A stretch of DNA of 12,688 bases from Hyphochytrium catenoides (Eukaryota; Sar; Hyphochytriomycetes; Hyphochytriales; Hyphochytriaceae), in contig FLMG01002259.1 in assembly GCA_900088475.1 (NCBI GenBank), forward strand, positions 1 to 12,688, given 5' to 3'. Both the position numbers and the translations under genes were made by a program. Positions 7,664-12,688 of this stretch are shown here, in pieces. Below the pieces are notes generated by a model that was not told the origin of the DNA, ran no database searches, and saw only the letters and a program-made list of their open reading frames with translations. Each line of letters begins with the position of its first letter. The first letter of the stretch is position 1.

Positions 7664-7993
7664 TACGACGGGGGAAAGTGGATCAGCAGCGATGTGAAGT
7701 CCATCATTTTATTAGGGAATAAGGGATCATTCGGTCACGACGATGGCTTGTTAGAGGCCACAATGATCACAAGGGGCAAACCCGGACAACCGGCGCCTTA
7801 TGAAGGAGCATCTCTTTTCTGTCCTCTCTCTTCACTGTTCTCAAGTGGAGAGAGAGAGAGAGAGAGACTAGTTGCCGTCAACACTGCTGGCTTGAGAAGC
7901 GCCTGGGTGCGGAGGAATAAGACAGAGCGAGAAAGAGCAGAGGAGAGAGAGAAAGAAGGAAGAGAAAAGCACTTCAACAGGGAGACTGACTGA
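7664..7993 (+). CDS. Candidate exon or small protein, 109 codons
   Basis: An open frame without a proximal ATG, beginning right after a TAG (7661-7663) that could be part of a CTAG splice acceptor and ending in TGA at 7991-7993. The first 50 residues have ordinary composition (KSIILLGNKGSFGHDDGLLE, then TRGKPGQPAPYEGASLFCPL). The rest becomes Arg/Glu-rich over GA repeats. The first ATG is at codon 25. It might be a downstream exon of the 7293 model (joining at GTGCAA near 7603 would stay in frame), or a separate gene using the internal ATG. The family is not recognised. Confidence 0.25.
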   Translation, partial: YDGGKWISSDVKSIILLGNKGSFGHDDGLLEATMITRGKPGQPAPYEGASLFCPLSSLFSSGERERERLVAVNTAGLRSAWVRRNKTERERAEEREKEGREKHFNRETD

Positions 7994-8175
7994 CGGAGAC
8001 AGAAAGGAAAGGGAAGACCTTGAGCTAGGTACGTGTGGAGGGAAGTTAGGAGAAGACGAAGAAGAAGAGAGAGAAAGAGCAACAAGCACCAAACAGAAGA
8101 GAGAACAAGAGAAAGAAAAAAAAAAGAGAGAGAGAGAGACAGAGAAAGAGAAAGAGAGAGAGAGAGAGAGAGAAC
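7849..8175. repeat. Purine-rich stretch with GA microsatellites
   Basis: Short (GA)n at 7849-7868, a broadly A/G-rich stretch from 7920, an A10 run at 8116-8125 and (GA)n to 8173. Open frames here translate to Arg/Glu/Lys strings or, on the other strand, Ser/Leu strings, and are not taken as genes. Confidence 0.85.
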
Positions 8176-8740
8176 GGAGATAGATCCAAGAGAGGCAAAG
8201 ACTCAAGAATAGAGATGCGTGCTGGTGCTTGAGACGAATGCACAGCACAAGAAATGGCTCTGATGATTGACATCTTACCTCCTGGAAGACAAAGGGACAA
8301 GAGAAGAAAAGGGTCAGGAAAGACAGCGACGAGCCAAGTTCAAAGAGCGAGAGAGAGAGAGAGAGGGAAATGTTGAAGAAGAAGAGAGAGAAGTGCAAGC
8401 AAAAGGGAAAGAGACATGGAGGATGATGTCAGGGTGGGAGAGAGACCACTGGCGGAGAGCCAGAGAGACACGAGCCAGAATTAAGAGGGTAATAAACGGG
8501 GGACGAGAGAGACAGAGCTGCATGAGATAGAGAGGCAAACAGAGGAAGAGGAAGGGAAAAGAAGGGTGAGATGACAAGGGAGAAAGACTTGGGAGGTGAG
8601 GCCACCACAACCCTTCCTCACCAGACCGTTACAGTACAGGTATTCATGATAATGCATCAAGATAAGCCAGCTATACTCCATATAATGCATACTATATGGA
8701 ATAATTAGCTGTGTGTGCGTCTGCCATCATGTCCCTTCAT
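8176..8740. other. Purine-biased spacer, no firm gene
   Basis: A charged plus-strand frame without an ATG (8267-8530) and a 69-codon minus-strand ATG frame (8690-8481, beginning MHYMEYSWLILMHY) overlap. The minus frame contains a donor-like GTGAGG near 8614 and a pyrimidine-rich ATGCAG near 8520, so a spliced transcript is conceivable. Neither frame shows a recognisable domain. Confidence 0.3.
8678..8699. repeat. 7-bp inverted repeat with 8-bp spacer
   Basis: CCATATA and TATATGG flank ATGCATAC, which itself contains the palindrome ATGCAT. It lies just before the large CT tract and could form a small hairpin or be a dyad binding site. Confidence 0.55.
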
Positions 8741-8753
8741 CTTGCTTTCTCTC

Positions 8754-8813
<60 letters not shown>

Positions 8814-9085
8814 TGTCTCTCTCTCTCTCCCCTTCTCCGTCCCTGTGTCTCCATCTCTCTCCCTCTGCCTTCTCGTCCCTTCTCCTCTTTCTCTCTCGCA
8901 TCTGTCTCCCCTATGAGCTTCTCTGGCTCTCTCTTTCTTTTCACTCTGTGTGTCTCTACCTGAGTAGCTGTGTCAGAGGGCCACACTGTCCGCCCCCATC
9001 CACTTTCTCTCTACCTCCAGCCCCTTCCTGTGCAATTTGCATAGCTCTGTCTTACCCCCGTCCAGAAGTTCATCCCAGTCCACCT

Positions 9086-9127
<42 letters not shown>

Positions 9128-9275
9128 CTCTCTCTTTCTCTCTCTATCTGTCACCTCTCTTCCTCTCTTCCCCTTTCTTGTCTCCTCTCCCCCTACTCTC
9201 TCTCTCTCTTTCTCTCTCTTCCTCTCTCTTCCCTTTCTCTCTGTTTCTCTTCCTCGCTCTCTCTCTCTCTCACCC
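8741..9275. repeat. Large CT-rich tract with a unique insert
   Basis: (CT)n with C and TTT variants at about 8741-8950 and 9090-9272, separated by about 130 bp of mixed sequence. The overlapping Ser/Leu frames exist in all three phases and reflect the repeat only. Confidence 0.9.
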
Positions 9276-9420
9276 AACAACAACGAAAGGTCATCAGAAA
9301 GCACTAAAAGTGTGGACAGATAACGGTTATGAGGATGATGATACACATGCACTGTCTCCTGGGTTGGGGGGGAGAGGAAAGAGGCAACCTGAGACCATCA
9401 TTCCACTCTTAACCTCAGAC
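9276..9420. other. Unique spacer between CT and GA tracts
   Basis: 145 bp of non-repetitive sequence. One plus frame through it reads a mixed segment containing TDNGYEDDDTHALSPGLGG, similar in composition to the Asp/Asn box of the 5496 and 5843 repeats. No start, stop or splice signal defines a gene. Confidence 0.3.
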
Positions 9421-9578
9421 AGAGAGAGAGAGAGAGAGGGAGACAGAGAGAGAGAGTGAGTGTGAGAGAGAAAGAAGAGTGGCTGGGAAACAACGAAAGG
9501 GAGAGGGCCATATGGGAGAGGGGAAGAGGAGAGAGAGAGACAAACGTAAGAGAGTGAAGGAAAGAGAGAGAAAAAAAA

Positions 9579-9623
<45 letters not shown>
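9421..9623. repeat. GA-rich tract with A17 run
   Basis: (GA)n at 9421-9475, a purine-rich centre, a 17-base A run (9571-9587) and (GA)n of about 36 bp to 9623. Confidence 0.9.
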
Positions 9624-9626
<3 letters not shown>

Positions 9627-9737
9627 TCAACAGCAGAGGAGGAGGACACATAGCTTCAGTATCCTACCGCTGGATCCACAAGGCACTGCCGTGAGAGGGT
9701 CGCTGTGATCTGTATCTTTGCAGAAATCAATCTCACG

Positions 9738-10009
9738 TCTCTCTCTCTCTCTTCTCTCTCTCCCTCTCCTCCCTCTTTCTCTCTTATTTCTTTCTGTCTC
9801 TCTTTCTCTCTGGTTCTCTTTCTCTCTCTCTCTCTTTCTCTCTCTCTCTTTCTCTCTCTCGCTCTGCCTGTTGTCCCGCCATTCTCTGCCTGACTCTTGT
9901 TCCAAGCACCGCGGTGATACAGCCGGCCGCTATGACCTGACTTTCTTGGAGCTCAATGAGGGCAAGAGAAGCAGAAGAGAGAGAGAGAGAGAGAGAGAAA
10001 GAAAGAGAG

Positions 10010-10060
<51 letters not shown>
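9738..10060. repeat. Inverted pair of CT and GA tracts
   Basis: A CT tract (9738-9862) and a GA tract (9973-10060) on the same strand, with about 110 bp of unique DNA between. They are complementary over about 85 bp, so a transcript through both could fold into a long imperfect hairpin. Confidence 0.85.
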
Positions 10061-10170
10061 AACGAACCAAACATCGAACAAAGCGCGATCCTCTTCTCTC
10101 CCCCGATGGAACAGTCTGCTAGATCCCTCAGACATCATGTGATCCAAATAGCCAGTGCTATGACCCGACT
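9914..10170. repeat. Diverged direct repeat in neighbouring spacers
   Basis: 9914-9942 and 10139-10170 both begin GTGAT and share the 14-base core GCTATGACC(T/C)GACT with one mismatch. This suggests that the spacer-plus-GA unit was duplicated as a block of about 225 bp. Confidence 0.45.
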
Positions 10171-10199
10171 GCAGATCCCCTCTCTCTTGTCATTCTAGT

Positions 10200-10563
10200 C
10201 TCTCTCTCTTCTCTCTCTCTCTCAGTGGCTTGAGTCTCCTTTCCCGCTATCTCCACTGTTGAACCAGTCTCTCCTCCTCCTTTATGCCAGCGTCCCTTCT
10301 CTCAACACGATTGAAGTCCCTTTCCCCTTCTTAAAAAGAGAGAGAGAGAGAGAGGTACCCGATAGCAGGCCTTTGTCTTCTCTCTCTCTCTCATGTTCTT
10401 TCATCTTACTCTCTCTCTCACTTCACCATTTTCCACTCAGTGGCAACATCCCCAACCAACAAAGAACAACGATCTCAACCACCTCAAGTATCTCTCTTCC
10501 TACAACCGAGAGAGAGAGAGAGTCCGCCAGAGAGAAAGAAGAGAGAAAAGAAAGAGAAAAACT
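10200..10563 (+). promoter_or_regulatory. Leader and promoter region of the secreted-protein gene
   Basis: Short CT (10200-10223), GA (10336-10354), CT (10379-10420) and GA (10508-10526) tracts alternate here. A possible 5'-UTR intron runs 10355-10440. Its donor is GAG|GTACCC, and its acceptor TTTTCCACTCAG is preceded by a long pyrimidine tract. The last 60 nt before the ATG are nearly all purine. No clear TATA box is seen. Confidence 0.35.
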
Positions 10564-11283
10564 ATGAAGTTCTCCACGCTTCTCTTTGCCCTTGTGGCCG
10601 CTGCCGCCCTCGCTTCTTCCCCTGTCAACACTTTTGCCCAAGAAGAGGCTGTCGCAGGAGGAGAGGAAGAGATCATCCTTCTTCCCTTCGATGTTGAAGG
10701 AGAGGCTGCCGACATTCTCTCTTCTTCCGCAGCCGTAGAAGAAGATGTTTCTCTCTCTCCTGCTGTCCAACAACAGCAAGAGGTCGTCGTAGACCCAGCC
10801 ATAATAACAGCAGCAGCGGCGCCACTGGCACAGACGGAAGTCGTGCAAAAAGGAGGAAAGAAAGGCGGACAAGGCGGAGGACAAGGCGGAGCCAAGAAGG
10901 GCGGACAAGGCGGAGCCAAGAAAGGCGGACAAGGCGGCGGTGGCGGCGGAGCTGCAGGAGGAAAACAGGCCAAACAGCTGGACCAACAAGCCAAACAGCA
11001 AGAGAGACAGGCCAAACAGGCAGCAAAGAAACAGGAAAGACTGGCGAAGCAGGCAGCGAAGAAGCAGGAAATACTGGCGAAGAAGGCTGCCAGAGAGCAA
11101 GAGAAACTTGCCAAGCAGCAGGCAAGAGAAGCCAAGAAAGCGCAGAAGCAACAGGCAACCGAGGCTGTTGTCACGGAGGCCGCAGTCACTGAGGCTGCTG
11201 TCACTCAGGCTGCTGTTACCCAGGCTGCAGCTACTCAGGCTGCTGTCACACAGGCAGCTCAACTGCGCAGGCTCCGTGCTTAG
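10564..11283 (+). CDS. Secreted low-complexity protein with three repeat blocks, 239 residues
   Basis: The ATG at 10564 is chosen because it starts a textbook signal peptide (MKFSTLLFALVAAAALASS.., likely cut after NTFA at residue 25). The frame extends further upstream only through UTR-like purine sequence. Mature layout: acidic segment (27-90, many Glu/Asp and Val), a KGGQGG/AKKGGQGG repeat (96-133), a Lys/Gln/Ala helix (134-198) containing four 11-residue repeats of the form AKQAAKKQERL (150-193), seven TEAAV/TQAAV pentapeptides (199-233), and a basic end LRRLRA. No Cys is present. An acidic pro-region next to a strongly cationic repeat resembles secreted matrix, adhesive or silica/cell-wall-associated proteins. 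The 11-mers resemble LEA-type or lipid-binding amphipathic helices. Function is inferred only. GA repeats touch both ends of the gene. Confidence 0.88.
   Translation: MKFSTLLFALVAAAALASSPVNTFAQEEAVAGGEEEIILLPFDVEGEAADILSSSAAVEEDVSLSPAVQQQQEVVVDPAIITAAAAPLAQTEVVQKGGKKGGQGGGQGGAKKGGQGGAKKGGQGGGGGGAAGGKQAKQLDQQAKQQERQAKQAAKKQERLAKQAAKKQEILAKKAAREQEKLAKQQAREAKKAQKQQATEAVVTEAAVTEAAVTQAAVTQAAATQAAVTQAAQLRRLRA
11011..11142 (+). repeat. 33-bp coding repeats (11-residue units)
   Basis: Four consecutive 33-bp units encode AKQAAKKQERL, AKQAAKKQEIL, AKKAAREQEKL and AKQQAREAKKA. Eleven residues make three helical turns, which favours a long single amphipathic helix. Confidence 0.85.
11158..11262 (+). repeat. 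15-bp coding repeats (TEAAV/TQAAV)
   Basis: Seven 15-bp units, the first three with Glu and the last four with Gln at position 2. The Glu-to-Gln change differs by one base (GAG/CAG), suggesting stepwise duplication. Confidence 0.85.
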
Positions 11284-11350
11284 AGAGAGAGAGAAAGAGA
11301 GAGATAGAGAGAAGAGAGACACGAGAGGTCAAGGCCTCTGTTCTTTTTTT
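11281..11350 (+). repeat. GA tract fused to the stop codon, then small hairpin and T run
   Basis: The TAG stop of the secreted-protein gene is the first member of a (GA)n tract (11281-11312). It is followed by AGAGG-TCAAGG-CCTCT (11324-11339) and a T-rich run. The hairpin-plus-T layout resembles a terminator, but for a eukaryotic Pol II gene this is probably coincidental. No AATAAA is present nearby. Confidence 0.4.
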
Positions 11351-11356
11351 CTCTTT

Positions 11357-11370
11357 GAAAGAGCTCTTTC
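11357..11370. repeat. Perfect 14-bp palindrome GAAAGAGCTCTTTC
   Basis: Self-complementary sequence in the 3' region of the secreted-protein gene. It is built from the local purine/pyrimidine bias, so chance is likely. Confidence 0.45.
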
Positions 11371-11683
11371 CTTTTGTTTCCTTTTCTTAAGCCGGTCACT
11401 GTCTTCCCGGTATTTTTATATGTGGCTTTCTATAACTGAGACAGTAGGTAGTGGCTCTGACCTTCTCTGAAGGAGGAGAGAGAGAGAGGGAGACTATGGA
11501 GGAGGAGAAAGAGGAGGAAATGCAAAAGCAGCAATAGCTGACAGAGAAAGGGGACGAGAGAGAGAAAGGAGAGAGCAGCTGCCTCATCGTTTTCCATCCC
11601 TTCGTTTATTATAAAGCATAATAATGAACAGGAACAGGAAATGAGAATCATTTCTTCTCGTGTCAAACCCCAGTGACAATCTT

Positions 11684-12090
11684 TCTCTTTCCCTCTCTCT
11701 ATTATTGCCCTCTTCTCATACCCTCTATCACCCTCTCTCTCTTTCTATCTGTCTGGCTCTCTTTCTCTCTCTCCAACTCCGTTGCTCTCTCTTCTCTTTT
11801 TCTCCCCTCTTTGTCATTCTTCAGGTTATTTTCTGCGTTTTTCTTTGTCCACATCTTACTCCTCTCTCTCTCTCTCCCTTGTCTTCTTTTGCCTTTTTGT
11901 TCCTCCTCTTCATCTTCTCTCTCACTCTGTGTCTCTTCCTCTCTGACCCTCTATCTCTCTCTATTTGTCTCTCTCTGTCTCGCTCTCTGTCTCTTCCTCT
12001 CTGACCCTCTATCTCTCTCTGTTTGTCTCTCTCTGTCTGTCTCTCTCTCTCCGTCTCTCTCTCTTTCCCTCTCTCTCTCTCTCTTGTCTC
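11684..12090. repeat. CT-rich tract
   Basis: About 400 bp dominated by CT and TTC on the plus strand. No frame through it is credible as a gene. Confidence 0.9.
11931..12046. repeat. 58-bp tandem duplication within the CT tract
   Basis: Copies 11931-11988 and 11989-12046 match at 55 of 58 positions, starting GTCTCTTCCTCTCTGACCCT. The unit is long enough to be a true duplication, not the dinucleotide repeat itself. Confidence 0.85.
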
Positions 12091-12091
12091 T

Positions 12092-12688
12092 TCATCGGTC
12101 AACTATCATTTTCTCCGTTAGCTTCTTACAAAGTGATATCCTTTCTTTCCACCTTAATTTCCCTTCACCATCTCCCACCATCATCGCAGCCGGAAACTTA
12201 TCATCATGAGGAGACAACGGCAAAGGAGAGAGAAAGAAGCAAGGTAACTCGATAAGATCTTCAGCACACAGCGCTGTCCAACGTAGAAGAAGAGCTGCAG
12301 GCTGGCCGAGCCGATGCATGGCCGTCTGCCTTGCTTCTTGTTGATCTCTTCTCTCTCCCCTGCATCGTCTATCCTCCTGGTAGATAGCTTTTGCTGAGTG
12401 GAAAGCGGTTTGTATCTGCGCTGGCGGCGCCGCTGCTACTCTTGATGCCGCGGCGATGAAAAAAGTTAGCGCCTCATCATGAATCTTCTTCTTCTGCTGT
12501 CTGTCATTCTGTCAACAGTTCTCAATGCCGCCACATCCTCCCGACGATGTCGGCTTTGATCTCCGCCTACTAACATTATTAGTGCTCAATATTATCATCT
12601 CTTCTTGAGGAAGACCTGTTGCGATGATGCTAAGTCTTCCTTTTCTAGCCATTGAAGCGTAGTTCAGGAGAGGAGGAGCAGGGCTTTC
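12092..12688 (-). CDS. 3' part of an unrecognised gene with one in-frame TGA (probable intron)
   Basis: From the right edge inward, one minus-strand frame is open for 199 codons down to a TGA at 12094-12092, except for a TGA at 12514-12512. The part before it includes NYASMARKGRLSIIATGL (an ATG at 12652 may be internal). The part after includes IHDEALTFFIAAASRVAA, a basic Arg/Gln-rich stretch, HRLGQPAALLLRWTALC and a Lys-rich end (RISLCKKLTEKMIVDR). Composition is ordinary on both sides and no microsatellite contributes. There is no ATG between the TGA and 12319. A 66-nt intron 12574-12509 (GTTAGT..TGACAG) would remove the TGA and keep the frame. Otherwise the gene is broken, or UGA is recoded. 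The 5' end lies outside the window. No family is recognised. Confidence 0.5.
12509..12574 (-). other. Predicted intron removing the in-frame TGA
   Basis: A 66-nt interval, divisible by three, with donor AAT|GTTAGT and acceptor GACAG|AAT. Its size fits the 50 and 73 nt introns inferred in the zinc-finger gene. The acceptor's pyrimidine tract is poor. Confidence 0.35.

Noticed and set aside
8267-8530. Highly charged plus-strand frame
   Set aside because: Starts with TTG just after stop codons and is mostly purine-driven Arg/Glu. No clear splice acceptor.
10393-10563. N-terminal extension of the secreted protein from the ATG at 10393
   Set aside because: The added 57 residues derive from CT/GA tracts and would bury the signal peptide. 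The ATG at 10564 is the natural start.
10423-11322. Minus-strand frames of up to 299 codons opposite the secreted-protein gene
   Set aside because: They are Ser/Leu/Cys-rich mirror frames of the Lys/Gln/Ala repeats. The plus strand has the signal peptide and ordered repeats.
11281-11350. Hairpin plus T run as a rho-independent terminator
   Set aside because: The window is eukaryotic in character and the 5-bp stem is weak.
1-12688. CRISPR arrays, insertion sequences, transposase or integrase genes
   Set aside because: No spaced identical repeats of the right size, no terminal inverted repeats with target duplications, and no frame with mobile-element motifs were seen.

Overview
The window looks like nuclear DNA of a small-genome eukaryote, probably a protist or alga. 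It holds no bacterial operon, Shine-Dalgarno site, phage or CRISPR signal. Instead it has TATA boxes close to start codons, reading frames that only make sense when short GT..AG introns (about 50-90 nt) are removed, a classical secretory signal peptide, and very abundant polypurine/polypyrimidine microsatellites. A stramenopile is a weak inference, from the style of the ankyrin protein and the secreted Lys/Gln/Ala-rich protein. No species is identified.

Left part (1-4450) is gene-like and mostly non-repetitive. A Ser/Gly-rich C-terminal coding end (2-184, +) converges on a probable three-exon zinc-finger gene (995-291, -). Next comes an unassigned stretch, then an intronless 777-residue ankyrin-repeat protein (4141-1808, -) with a TATA box about 50 nt upstream of its ATG.

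Middle part (4450-8740) starts with a 250-bp GA microsatellite and an AT-rich island containing a perfect 14-bp palindrome. Three diverged tandem copies of a 215-510 bp unit follow (4985-6057), each carrying an expanding or contracting CTT tract. From 6058 to about 8000 there are coding-like open segments and plausible splice signals but no gene model I can defend firmly. A good TATA box (7234) precedes a possible small spliced gene.

Right part (8740-12688) is an alternation of (CT)n and (GA)n tracts on the same strand, separated by 100-150 bp of unique sequence. Embedded in it is one clear gene (10564-11283, +). It encodes a 239-residue secreted protein built from three different repeats: Lys/Gly/Gln, 11-residue Lys/Gln/Ala and TEAAV/TQAAV. 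The right edge holds the 3' part of another gene (12688-12092, -). Its frame stays open for 199 codons except for a single in-frame TGA, most simply explained by a 66-nt intron, but selenocysteine or a nonsense mutation are alternatives.

The genes show no evident common pathway. Long purine tracts never contain stop codons in the GA phases, so open frames across them carry little weight and were mostly discounted.
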